This document shows, piece after piece, positions 39,737-50,531 of a stretch of DNA of 64,000 bases; the first letter of the stretch is position 1, and each line of letters begins with the position of its first letter. The notes beneath the pieces were generated by a model. That model was given only the letters and a program-made list of their open reading frames with translations, was not told the DNA's origin and did not search any database. Made by a program: the position numbers and the translations under genes. The stretch comes from Moniliella sp. 'wahieum' (taxonomy: Eukaryota > Basidiomycota > Moniliellomycetes > Moniliellales > Moniliellaceae): positions 310,001-374,000 of the forward strand of contig RSEE01000003.1 of assembly GCA_003971905.1 (NCBI GenBank), written 5' to 3'.

Positions 39737-41440
39737 ATGCCCTCCCAGCCGCCCCCCTCGTCTGCCTCGCCCACCGCCGCCGACTGGCGCTTTGCCCAGT
39801 GCTTTGGCGACAAGGGCGACATCCAGGATATCACCGGGGTAGGTCCGCTTCCCCCTCGTTCCCTCCGCGACACTGACCCCTCTTGCGGTTCTGCTCCCAG
39901 CTGATATTATCTCCACCGTCCAGTTTGACCCCACCGGCGAGTACTTGGCCACTGGCGACAAAGGCGGCCGTGTCGTCTTGTTTGAGCGCAACGACTCGGT
40001 GCGTGGCCTTGGGTGGCTTTCCCGTCCTCTTGCTGCGCACGGACCAGAACACGTCTACTGACCTTCCTTTCCGCAGAAGAAGAGCGTCGAGTACAAGTTC
40101 TACCGAGTTCCAATCACGAGCCTGAGTTTGACTACCTCAAGTCGCTCGAGATTGAAGAGAAGATCAACAAGATCCGGTGGTGCCCGCGCCAAAACGCAGC
40201 TCACTTTCTTCTCACGACCAATGGTGCGTACCCCCCGAACCCTTCTGGGATATCACCCACTCACCCCCCCTCTTTGCTGTGCGTTCACTGCTGGACAGAC
40301 AAGACGATCAAATTGTGGAAGGTGTTGAAAAGTCGTTACAGGTCGTGGCGGAGAACAATCTGTCAGGTGGGGTGGTCCCCGCATCAGCGTTTGACAACCA
40401 TCTCGTGGCTCCTTCCCACATTCAACCCGGTAGTGGCATTCATTGCGGTTGCCGCGAATTAATGTACAGGACACCATTGTGGCGGCCATGCCCCGCAAAA
40501 TCTACGCGAATGCACATGCCTACCATGTCAATTCCATCTCGGTCAACTCGGACGCGGAGACGTACATGTCGGCTGACGACTTGCGAATCAACCTATGGAA
40601 CTTGGACATTTCGGACCAGTCTTTCAACATGGTTGACATAAAGCCTGACAATATGGAAGACCTCACAGAGGTCATCACTGCTGCCGAGTTTCACCCGATC
40701 AACTGCAACCAGTTTGTCTACTCCTCCTCCAAGGGCACCATCAAGTTGGCCGACATGCGCGACGCAGCACTGTGCGACCAACATGCCAAGCTGTTCGACC
40801 AATTCGATGGTGATCTCAGTTCCAAGTCCTTTTCTCCGAGATTATCAGCAGCATTTCAGATGTCCAGTTCTCCCATGATGGACGGTACCTCCTCTCGCGT
40901 GATTATCTGTCGCTCAAGGTTTGGGACCTAAACATGGATCGTGGCCTGCTCACCATTCCGGTTCATGAACACATCCGCTCCAAGCTATGTGACTTGTACG
41001 AGAACGACTGCATCTTTGACAAATTCGAGGCATTGTGGGGGCCGGACAATCGCATGTCCTGACTGGGTCGTATAGCACTACTTCCATGTCTTCGATACGG
41101 TATGTTCTTCCGGCCATATTCTCCCCACTGCCGTTATACTGACCCTCTTGCCCCTTTTCCCGCCTCTTCAGGAGCAGCCAGACCCAGCAGCCAGCGGAGT
41201 GGTCCTCCAAGCCGACAAGTCAGCCTTTAAGCACAGAAGCTGGCGAGCAAAGTGCGAGGAAAGAATGCTGTGCCTGGACCCGTGACCCAAGTGGACGTGG
41301 ACAATGTCGACTTTAGCAAGAAGATCCTCCATGCGTCTTACCACCCCCGCGAGCACACTGTCGCCATCGCTGCCACCAACAACCTTTTTATCTTCACAGC
41401 CGCCCAGCCGTCCTCTCCCGTGGCTCAAGTATCGTCCTAG
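39737..41440 (+). CDS. CDC55: PP2A 55-kDa regulatory B subunit (Cdc55)
   Basis: WD40 propeller that directs protein phosphatase 2A to mitotic and stress substrates. Begins [20 protein letters not shown] with [11 protein letters not shown], then [60 protein letters not shown]. Later blocks are diagnostic: [100 protein letters not shown] and [13 protein letters not shown]. It ends [20 protein letters not shown]. Introns at about 39839-39900, 39999-40076, 40225-40299 and 41101-41170 (GTRNGT...CAG); another near 40429-40470. Frame changes near 40110, 40330, 40835, 41050 and 41245. Length about 450 residues, as expected. Confidence 0.96.
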
Positions 41441-41943
41441 CCTGGGGTGTAAGCCCCCCAATGCGCCCCCCACGCCCAGGACCTTCTTGACTGGCCTGGG
41501 CAGCCGTCGCCCGCCTTGCTATCTGTACCCCGTCCTTCTCGTACTTTCCCGCACAGTTTGTATCTAACAAAGCTTCTCATCTCTCATGCCTTGTCCCTCG
41601 TATAATGCTGGCGCCATCCTCGTGTCTTTGGAAGCGTGAGTGCATAAAGCTATGTGGTATTCCAGGCCAACCCAAACTCATAACTAATAGGGGAGACATA
41701 ACAGTGTTGGGGAGAGAGCATAGCATGGCGCCGAACGTTTTGGTAGAGGCAAGAGCTACAGCCGATGGATTTAGAGTGCACTCGGGATCGTCGGAAGACT
41801 CTTGGCGTAGGACAGCCCCCAGGCACTGGCGATGAACCAGTGCGAACACAACAGGAAGGGTCACAGGAGATGAGCAACATGGGTTCCAATCGTGAGGTGC
41901 CAATCCCGCGTCGGCCCATGTGCGTGAGCTGCGGCCGTGGTGC
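41441..41943. other. Convergent intergenic region
   Basis: About 500 bases between the 3' ends of CDC55 and RPS6. Open frames here have no protein-like character. Confidence 0.6.
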
Positions 41944-42670
41944 TTACGCCTGAGCCTTGGGCCGCAGCAACAGCGACACGGTGAGCGTGGTGGGCCGCGG
42001 CCTTGTCCGCGTTGCGCGAAGCGACCAGCTTGACTAGTCGGCCTTCTGTGCCGCCTGCTCACGCTGCTTGCGCACCTTGAGCGCAAACAGGTGACGCTTG
42101 TGCTGCAAGCGCACCGGGGTGATCAGGCGCTGGATCTTAGGCGCCTTGGTGTAGGGCTTCTTGCCCTCAGTCTTGGGCACCACCTCACGGCGGATCACGT
42201 ACTGGCGCAATCGTCCTCCTTGGTCAAGTTGAAGAACTTGCGAATGTGGTTGGCACGCTTGGGACCCAGACGCTTGGGCACAATGCTAGCCTCGTCGGTC
42301 AGCCGGGAATCTCCTGCTCGCCCTGCTTGACAATGATCAAGTGAAGCGCGGCAATGTCGGCCAGCAACAATGCAGCCACGAACCGACTTGCGCCGGCGCT
42401 CACCCGTGCGGCGCTGACGGTAGCACGAGTGGCCCTCGGACAGCAGCAGGCGCACACGGTGCGGGACAAGCACACCCTGCTTCATGGGGAAGCCCTGCTT
42501 GTCGTTACCACCGCCGATGCGGACAACGTAGCCCTTGAACTCGTCGCCGAGAACGTCAATCTCAACGTCCTGGCCCATGCGCTTCTCCCAAAGATGCGCG
42601 TCTTGCGGTCATCGTCAATCTCGAAGCTCTTCTGAGCCCCGGTCGCAGGGTTGGCAAAGTTGAGCTTCAT
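41944..42670 (-). CDS. RPS6: 40S ribosomal protein S6 (eS6)
   Basis: Small-subunit protein and classical S6-kinase target. Start [20 protein letters not shown], then [124 protein letters not shown] and [20 protein letters not shown]. The C-terminus reads [17 protein letters not shown], then in another frame [13 protein letters not shown], which sits where the RRxSS phosphosite tail is expected. Frame changes near 42585, 42355, 42305, 42215, 42035 and 41975. No intron within the coding part; a tttcag just upstream of the ATG hints at a 5' UTR intron. Confidence 0.95.
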
Positions 42671-43145
42671 CGTGGACCAATCTGAAAGCGAGGCAAACGA
42701 GCGTCAGCACTGCGGCGAGGGTGTCCGGCGCAGAGAGAGGAGCACTACCCACCTTAGACCTCAGGGATGCGTCGATGGAGCTTGGTGGCAGCAGCCAACG
42801 GAGCCAGCAGCTGCTACTAGAACAGCCACCAGGATCCAGCGGGGCCCGCTACCAAGGCAGGGCGCCAGTGTCCTGGTAACCCTAGGATCCAACGGACGAG
42901 CATCGCAAACGGCATGCCAATTTGCACAACCCTATTTTTCTCCTTTGGCGCAGGGCTGCCGCAGCAGATTTCCTGCTCCTGCCACCTAAGGCGCGCTGGG
43001 CAGCGTGGGCCAACGCCGCCAACGTCTCCAAGCCAACTCTTCTCGCCGACGCTCATAAATTGATTCGGTAGGTACGACTTTTGCTTCCTGGAGCGTCTGA
43101 CTGACTCCTCGATTTTTGACTTGTTTGGTGGGCGCGGCAGCCAAG
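42671..43145. promoter_or_regulatory. Bidirectional ribosomal-protein promoter (RPS6 / RPS13)
   Basis: 475 bases between head-to-head ribosomal-protein starts. Shared elements could coordinate both genes, but no known ribosomal-protein motif is clear. A possible 5' UTR intron end (gcggcag) immediately precedes the RPS13 start region. Confidence 0.55.
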
Positions 43146-43596
43146 ATGGGTCGCATGTACGGAAAGGGTAAGGGCATTTCGTCCTCGGCGCTGCCCTACA
43201 GGCGCTCGCCCCCCTCGTGGCTCAAGGCCACCCCGGAGGAGGTCGCCAACCAGATCTTCAAGCTGGCGCGCAAGGGTCTGACTCCTTCGCAGATTGGTGC
43301 AGCTGCGTGACTCGCAGGGCATTGCCCAGGTCCGCTTTGTCACGGGCAACAAGATCCTCGGATCCTCAAGTCGGAGGGTCTCGCGCCCCAGATTCCTGAG
43401 GACCTGTACCACCTCATCAAGAAGGCCGTGTCGGTTCGCAAGCACCTCGAGCGCAACCGCAAGGACATGGACTCCAAGTTCCGTCTGATTTCATCGAGTC
43501 GCGCATCCACCGCCTCACGCGCTACTACAAGGCCAAGGGCGCGTGCCCCCTACCTTCAAGTACGAGTCGGCGACCGCTTCGACCCTCGTTGCCTAA
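43146..43596 (+). CDS. RPS13: 40S ribosomal protein S13 (uS15)
   Basis: Small-subunit protein binding the central domain of 18S r[134 protein letters not shown]. About 150 residues, exactly the family length. Four frame changes in 450 bases (near 43306, 43362, 43490, 43547). The first fits loss of a TG dinucleotide, the others loss of one C each, judged by the universally conserved protein. In a single-copy essential gene this is strong evidence of sequence error rather than decay. Confidence 0.96.
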
Positions 43597-45268
43597 ACAG
43601 GTGCCTCGATCTCGGTAGCGGTCAAGGTCGAAGCTAGAGTGCGCTTGCTCTCCTTACAGGACGAAGACGGGCCCCACCCCGGTCCTAGTCAGTCGGCCTT
43701 GTGGGACGCAGTTCACTCTTTCGCTTCGTATGCACTCTGCACGCATCGCTGTGTCGCATCTTTGCTCCGGCTCCCCCCTATGGTAGACGTCGCTTGCTGC
43801 TGCTGGACGTTGTCTCGAAAAATACGATGGGATCGTCATGCCCTCTCTGTATGGGTCTTGTGGTTTTCGCTGCAGCGTAGCGATCCGAACGGTGCATTGA
43901 TGTTGATAGATTGGTTGGAACGGACACTAGGGTGGCGTTCTTTGCCGGGTGAGTGTGTTTGCGCATGGGGCACGCCAGAACTACTTTCGGACGGAAACTG
44001 TTGTGTTGGATAGAGGGCACATCGGATTGGGAGATCGGTAGGAAGGCGCGGGGGGGGCGGAGCACAGGACAGTGTCTAGCTCGGTGGGAGAAAATCTCTC
44101 CTAAATTACACTACTTGACGCGCCAACAACTGAGCGACCTCTGTTGGTATGACAGTGCTGATGCGATTCTCATCTCGGCGCCCACCTCAGATCCCAGTCT
44201 TGGACATGTGACTTCTGCATAACGCAGCGCTTGAATACATGCAGAAGAACAGCAGGCAAGAGGTCCCGAGACCAAAGTGTATTAATGACAGGGGGTCGGG
44301 GCGATCCAATTGAAACGACTTGCCAAAAGCCATAGCGAAGCCAAGTGGGTTGCATGGCGTGCTTCTTACGGCTTGGGCTGCACGCGGCTTCGGCAGACGA
44401 AACGAGGACGCGCTGGCGGTGGGCAGAGGTTGCCGCAAGGCGGTCGATTAGAGCCCCTGAGGCTGAGGCTGAGGCAGAACGCCAGAGGCCCGAAGCAATA
44501 TGTGGTTGGTTGGTGAGACGGCTGAGAAGGGAGGCCTGGGGGCCTGAGGGCAGAGAGGGTGGAGGCTTGTGTTGTGTGGGCTGGGTTGGATGGGCAAGGC
44601 ACGACGGTGGCAGTGAGGGCCACACCGGCTGTGGCTGCAGCCGGCACCGGCACAGGAGCGCGACAGCCTCCCACCGAGTGCAGCCGCTGTGCACTGGAGT
44701 ACTGAGCAATATCCTGCCTGCTGTTACATGTTCCTTGCAGACGGCGGCCCAGGCAAAGCGCTGGTGTCGCCGGCAGTCGCCGGCTGCGGGGGTGGGAAGG
44801 CTGGGGTAGCCGGTGGCCAGGCTCCGGCGTCCGCTGGCCATCCGCATCCAAAGTTCCTCTGCAGGAGCAGCATGCATATTGCATGCGCATGACGTCAGTG
44901 CAACAGACGAGCCATGGCGTCAGCGCTCAGCCTCACTAGTCACTTCATCATTGCGGCCGCGTTTGTGCCGGACGCCCAAAGTCTGCTGCCGCCCTGGGCC
45001 AGGCGATGGTCTGGCTCGGAGAAATAGCCTCCGCAGAGGGGCAGTGTGCGTGCGGCCTACCTAGTCCCTCTAGCGCCTAACCCCGCCTTGCCCGCCGCCC
45101 AGCACAGCGGCAGTGTCCCCCAGCACGACCGCAGCCACCCTCCCCCCGCATTTTTTCCGCCCCCCCTGTTCTGTATGGGTCGCGCAAGTTGCCACCCGCC
45201 TCGCCTTCTGCACATTCTTACCACCACTACCACCCGCTCCCACCATCTTCCCGCCAGTTCATTCCACC
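43597..45268. other. Long intergenic stretch
   Basis: 1.7 kb with no supportable gene. A 235-codon minus-strand frame (44170-44877) is uninterrupted but low in complexity and matches nothing recognised. A degenerate gaggctgaggctgaggc repeat lies at about 44458-44475 and a CRE-like gacgtca at about 44892. The last 100 bases are a C/A/T-rich leader (ttaccaccactaccacccgctcccaccatc) before the next start. Confidence 0.5.
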
Positions 45269-46349
45269 ATGGTATTTGGCCTCGCTATCGCACGCGAGCA
45301 CTCCATTGCTGAAGAGCCTCGCGGCCGTTCGGGTCGCATCCCCCCGTCACCACGGGCCGCGGTGGCGCGGGCAACGTGCGTATCCTGTCCCCACTCTCGC
45401 CTTGCTCCTGCCACTAACATGTACTGTCTCGTCACGGCAGATGGTACGTTCGCCCTCGCGTGGTCGCCCAGGGCCCGACGCGGAGGAGATTGCAGCCTAC
45501 CAGATGACGGCCGACCACCCTCCCACCACCTTTTTCCGGCCGCGGCGGTGGGGCAACGTTCGCTCCCCCTCCCGAGACCCGGACGAGCGGGCACGGATTG
45601 CGAACGAGGAGCAACGCGACCAAGAACTTCAAGAAGAGTACCGCAGGCAAGAAGCGGCTGCACCCCATTATGCGCCCACGGGTCGAGGTGGCCGCGGCAA
45701 CATTCATGCAGAAGGGTCCCTGGACAGGTCGCTTTCGGAGCCGCACGAGCAACAGCCAAGAGCGTGGTCGCCGGGAAGGTCCTGTTGGATCGGTACGTTT
45801 GTGATTCTGCACGGATGAGCTGTTCTAACCCTGTATACCCACTAGTTTTCCGCTCCCTTTCCGTTCTCGATCTCGTGAGACATCGGCTCAGCGACGGGGA
45901 AGCGACGCGGGCGAGTCACCCAGTCGGAATCAGGTTGGGGTGCCATTATCTGCTACTGCTTCGGCCCCCGTGGAACACGCACGAGGCGTACCCATTGCCT
46001 CAGAGCTAGCGGATGTGGATGAGGGCCCAGAAGCCAGCGACAGCAACGAGGCCTGTCCTAGTCAGCGTACCCCAAGTTGGCCCGCTTCACGTTCAACAGG
46101 TGCCAACCATTTTTCTGTTTTCTTTGTTCAGCCTCTAGCCTTCATATGTACTCGATGGAATTCGAGTTGGGCAAGAGACCTCGCGTGCTCGTGGCCATGC
46201 ACCCCGTTGCTGCAACCCCAAACAGCCACGGCAAAACGGTTATAACACCCTTGCGGCCTAATTTTTCACCTGCGCTCTCCGTGCTTGCCCCGAAACCTTC
46301 CTTGCTTTGCTTCCTACGTGTCATCCTGCACCGACCCCTTTCTCATTGA
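45269..46349 (+). CDS. DUF3602 protein with GRGG(A/R)GN repeats (Par32/Amu1-like)
   Basis: Start MVFGLAIAREHSIAEEPRGR, then TTGRGGAGN, directly followed by an intron at about 45377-45440 (gtgcgtatcc...acggcag). The next exon gives MVRSPSRGRPGPDAEEIAAY and later PTGRGGRGNIHAEGS, a second copy of the short glycine-rich motif that defines DUF3602. Ser/Arg-rich sequence and a second intron (about 45793-45845) follow. The last part reads SRETSAQRRGSDAG, ELADVDEGPEASDSNEACPS, SSLHMYSMEFELGKRPRV if a third intron (about 46101-46131) is removed. The best-known member, yeast Par32/Amu1, is phosphorylated downstream of TORC1 and inhibits ammonium transporters; a similar role here is an inference. The 3' end is uncertain. 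Confidence 0.65.
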
Positions 46350-46443
46350 TCCCACTTTACCTACTTTCTTGTAGTCCTAGGAACACAAAATCAGAAAACG
46401 TAAGCATGAAATGTCGATGGGCACCCTCGGGGGTCTACCACCA

Positions 46444-47104
46444 TCAGGCCAGGCCAGGGGGAGTATCATGGCGTGCGATCTCCTGTCGCTTTTCCTTGCC
46501 CACAAGGCTTCGGCAATTGTCAGAGCAAACTCAAAAGTGGTACCAGGGCCTCGGGAAGTGATAAGGTGTCCGCCTGACACGCGCTGTTCTGATAGTAAAC
46601 AAAGTCATCTGCAGCTGCGCCTTGACCGAGGGATGGGAGGTCAGAGACTTGTCCGTGATGCCGCCGCCTTGGCCGCAAGAGGGCCAGCACAAATAAAGGC
46701 GACCACCTTCCCCCTGATCATAGGCTGCTTGAGCAACGCCGTCACCTCCGAGTGTTCGCCAACGTATCAGCCCCAGGCATTCCACCAGGGACAATGTACG
46801 CGTCGTACCCTACGCTGGTGTGTGCGCCCTCCAAATCAGTGAGGTAGAGGTCGGGGACAATCTTAACCCCCCGCGAGCAGGTGGCATACGCCGGCTTCTG
46901 CTCTGCCATCCACTCCCCGGCTTGCCCACATAAGCGGACGTGACAGAAACGCCGGCACGGACTGGACACGTTATGGAGGTCAACAGGCCGCCTCGCAGGG
47001 CTGGGCGCCAGGCCAGATGACTACGCACCCAGCACATCATATGTGGTGGTAAACTCAATCTCCTCCGAGCCATCGGCAAGGAAAATCAATGCGGTTTTGC
47101 CCAT
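46444..47104 (-). CDS. DJ-1/PfpI family protein
   Basis: DJ-1 proteins are oxidative-stress sensors with glyoxalase/deglycase-type chemistry. Start MGKTALIFLADGSEEIEFTT, TYDVL, then an intron at about 47030-46970 (gtgcgtagtc...tgtccag), VRAGVSVTSAYVG, VKIVPDLYLTDLEG, YDAYIVPGGMPGADTLA, VTALLKQPMIRGKVVAFICA with the nucleophile cysteine in the ICAGP elbow, then LTSHPSVKAQLQ and VSGGHLITSRGPGTTFEFAL, matching the 'G.liTSrGPgTt.eFal' block. It ends ALVGKEKRQEIARHDTPPGLA. Length about 190 residues, normal. Frame changes near 46900, 46750, 46610, 46560 and 46510. No presequence, so probably cytosolic. Confidence 0.93.
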
Positions 47105-48678
47105 TGTGGTACTGCGGTAACCGCCTGGCGAGACAAAAGAGGAGGTGGTGGGGGCACAAACGCAGACGGGAAGTCGCAAGTGGTTTGCTGAGGCCGACAG
47201 GCGGTCGGTGCGCACGCCGCGCAGGCGTCCGTCAGCATCGCCTTACCGGATATGATCGCGGAGCCCGCTTGGTAACGTGGAACTGCATGCAACCCTATTG
47301 TGTATTACGCAATCATTTCTAGGGTTGGTGTCGCTGGCAGCATGTCTACGCCCCCGTGCCTCATCGCGTGTCCGGCGGTCTGGTTGCGCGGCGGAGCCAG
47401 CAGGTATAACCGCGTTCGCGCCGCGCATCCTCTTGCTTCTCTTCTCCCAAGTCGGGCACCCACATCGATCTGCACTTCCCGTCTGGCGCTGCGCTTCGGC
47501 GCGGACCGACGGGGGGCGTAGACGATCCTAACCCTAAGGTTGAACCAAATTGCGTAGCCGCCGACTGGTCCTGGGTGTCTGGTTTGCGGGCCGGGTGCGC
47601 TCCTCCTACCGGATTAGGGACGGGCAAGCCGGCGAGCATGCGTCGTTCCACTTGTGGCGTCCCCTGTGGGGACGTTCCTTGGTTTGACGATCCTCGTGCT
47701 TCTCATTCCTCGCTCATGGGCTTTGGCCTTTTGGGTAGGGGGGGGGAGTGACCGCACCAGATATTCATGTCGGTATCGCGCCACGCCTATCCTCTGCCAG
47801 TTGATGCCTTGAGGTGTCTATCGGGTGCGACTTTCCAGCTTTGCTGCCGTTTTCGGTCCGCACCCCTGGTCGTGCCGGCGACCAGAAAGTTCTCTCCTTG
47901 GGGCAACCCTTTGCTGGGGAACAAGCTAAAGCGTGGACTGTGCCTTCAGAGGGCCTTGCAGGGTGGCCGGCAGGTGGAGCCGCAAGGCCGCCCGCCCTTC
48001 ATCCTCTTGGCTTAGACTTTTGATCTCCCTGCTCGGTGGATGCACGGCGCCCTCGGGGCTGAGTGGTCGCCAGCACTCTTACTTTTCGCCTCCCATGCGG
48101 GTTAGGGAGGTGGGGAGTGGGAGTGCTCTCGCGTTTAGCCGTGTTAGAGCTGCGTGCTCGCCTTGCTCGCCTTCTGCCTCGGCCCTTGGGCTTGGGGTGG
48201 GGGCAGGGAATATTTTTGCACCCCGTTCCGGATGGACGTGTCTGTCTGGTTCTACTCTACAATGCCATTACGCTTGTGCTCTGTGGCGCAGCGTTTCTTG
48301 TCGACGGGTTTTTGGTCGCATTGAGACGATCGACTTTGTTCCAATTGTAGCAGGATCCAGAAGTGGTCAAGGAAAGATCGCGGGGGGGACGGAGGGACCG
48401 ACGTGTTGGAGCATTAGTAGTCGCATGTTGAGCTACCGCGGGTTGCTCGTTAGCGTGCTTTGGCCCAAGGTCCCTTCAGTCCTTCCTCAGGCCTACTAAG
48501 GAGTTCCGTTCTCTCGCACCCGTTTCCTTGTTCCGCAGCCAAGCCCCTAGTGGCGACGGGCTGCTTGATGTTCCTCTGAAGGCGTTGTTTAGCTTAGACT
48601 ACAGCCACCACCACGAGTGGGATTGCGCCACCCTCGAGGACAACCCGGACTTCGGATCTCACTGGCATCGCAGATTTG
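47105..48678. other. Unassigned region, possibly containing a broken plus-strand gene
   Basis: No gene can be supported. One stretch with protein-like composition reads THIDLHFPSGAALRRGPTGG, then KVEPNCVAADWSWVSGLRAG and MRRSTCGVPCGDVPWFDD in one frame (about 47460-47745), bounded upstream by a possible donor at 47402. It could be an exon of an unrecognised gene. The DNA from 47760 to 48540 breaks into short frames. Two copies of ccctaa at 47528-47537 are too few for an interstitial telomere. Confidence 0.35.
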
Positions 48679-49690
48679 TTAAGCCTCCCACGCTCCTGAA
48701 GCACAACAGGCACACCACTGTCGAGACGAAGGTTCGCCTGGAGAGGGTGCTGAACTGGACCCAGCTATGTCGAAACTGTGTGACAAAGTGTATTCCACGC
48801 CATGCTTCTGAAACGCATAACATTCGCACAAATAAGGGCATTGGGAAGCCTGATGAACAGTGGCCAATGACTAAATGATCGGGAAGACTTACTGGAATAG
48901 AGCAACTCAGTAACAGGGTGGCCGTGAAGGAAACGAGAAAGGAGTCTGGACATAAAAGCAGGTCGGTCAGTACACCCAATCGTTTGAGCAAAAACATCAA
49001 TTGAGGGCAGGCTGGGAAGTCTCAGACTTCCAAGGAAGGTCTGTGGGCCGTCACTGGGCAAGGCAGGCTTCAACTCGAGGTCAATGCAAACGGACCAATT
49101 CAGTGGGCCGCTGGAGACGCATAACTGGGTTCGTACACGCCCCCACCCCGCACCCGAAGGCCAGAGGGGATGGACACCACCGACATGCCGAAAAGCACGA
49201 GTCCTCTCGACCAAGAGGAGCACTATTGCCCCCACCCACGAGGGGTGGCTTGCGTGCCCTACAGTGGAAACTGCGAATTTGGTTGGATACCAGGTGTATC
49301 GATCATCGACAACCCAGCCTTGCGAAACGGCGAGCAAACATACCAGTTGTTGTTTTGTGCGGGCTCCTCGACCGACGGGTGGAGGGAGAATGTACGTTGA
49401 AGCTACCAATCAAGGCAATGGACGTTAGTAACGATGTATGATGCAAACGAGAAGGATCAGACAACGAGGTGCTGGCAAGCACCGAAGAAAACAATCGTGC
49501 CGAAGCACGTAGCGCCGACGAGACGCCGCCTTGTCGTTTCGGCATGGTCATATAGGCCGGGGCAAGGAAGATGAAGACATCATAAAGAGAGAAGGCCAAC
49601 AACTTACCAGTAAGAGATGGATGCTGGGGGGCGATGGGTGATGGCGGTAGTGGGGGGGGTGGGCTGAGGGGCAATTGGCCCGCCCGCAAA
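48679..49690 (-). CDS. Hypothetical protein (weak, spliced)
   Basis: Not recognised. A minus-strand reading gives PSDGPQTFLGSLRLPSLPSI then DVFAQTIGCTDRPAFMSRLL and FLHGHPVTELLYS. An intron at about 48895-48848 (GTAAGTCTT...CATCAG) joins it to ASQCPYLCECYAFQKHGVEY and SSSAPSPGEPSSRQWCACC, stop at 48679. Upstream, a GTAAGT donor lies near 49610. The consistent splice signals argue for a gene, but no domain is seen, and the N-terminal half lies in conflicting frames. Confidence 0.33.
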
Positions 49691-50531
49691 CGCCTTTTTA
49701 TCGTGCTGCTCGGTAGGTTGCCTCCACCTGCAAATTTTCTTCGTTGGAAGCAGCCACGTGACCCCTTGGCGCAGGCGGGCGCAGTGCCGAGACAGCCCTT
49801 CCACGCTTATGTCAGAATGGAATCGGCGAACGGGGGGCATAGGGTTAGACGCCTGTGCCACGTCACTAGTCCCTCCAGCGGGCAGAAAGCGCCGAGTCAG
49901 TGTGCGGAAGTGAGCGAGCGGAAAGGACGGGGGTCCTGAATCCTGCGCCGCCGCAGTGGAGCAGGCGGGGGTGTTGGATGGACCAAGTAAGCGGTGGCAG
50001 CGCAAGCAGGGGGGCAGTGTGCGTGTTTAATTGCAGCCTGTGGCGCCCCAAGGCCGAGGGGGGCGCCCCTTGCTTAGAGCACACGCTAGGTGAAATATTG
50101 TGCGGCTGCGCTGCGCTGCGCCGTTCGGGGGCCAAGGCGCACCACCGCCCCACAAGGGCAGCCGCATCCCCAGATGCAAGAGCGACGCATTAAGCGCTAA
50201 GAGCTAAGACCTGGCGCTCAGTCTGAGCCGCTCGAGTCCGGCTTCCAGCTCAGTCAGCTAGTCATAATCAGTCATCGCACCCCGTAGTGGACGTGGAGGG
50301 TGGCAGCCTCCAAGCGCCCCTCTGCATTCGGCCTTCTTCTGGGCCCTCCGTCGTCTCGCTATCGCCATCGCCCTCCCGGTCTTCTGTCCGACCATCCTTC
50401 CGCCCCTGCCGCCCCTACCTCCCAGAACCAGTAGCCCAGCGCACGAGAATGGGTGCAGGCCAGCTGCCCTCGGCCGTTCCCGCCAACACGGCTGTTTCCT
50501 CTCTTGATGGCCGTGTGGCCACCGCCACACC
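49691..50531. other. Intergenic
   Basis: About 840 bases, GC-rich, no gene recognised. Holds the promoter of the orphan protein that starts at 50532. Confidence 0.5.

Noticed and set aside
44170-44877. 235-codon minus-strand open frame
   Set aside because: No recognisable motif, and plus-strand frames of similar length overlap it; typical of stop-poor GC-rich DNA.
47460-47530. THIDLHFPSGAALRRGPTGG as the Lon protease active-site region
   Set aside because: It only loosely resembles the Lon proteolytic motif; the catalytic Ser position reads Thr and the downstream Lon blocks are absent.
47525-47540. cctaaccctaagg, resembling telomeric TTAGGG repeats
   Set aside because: Only two units, one imperfect; expected by chance in 64 kb and not at a sequence end.
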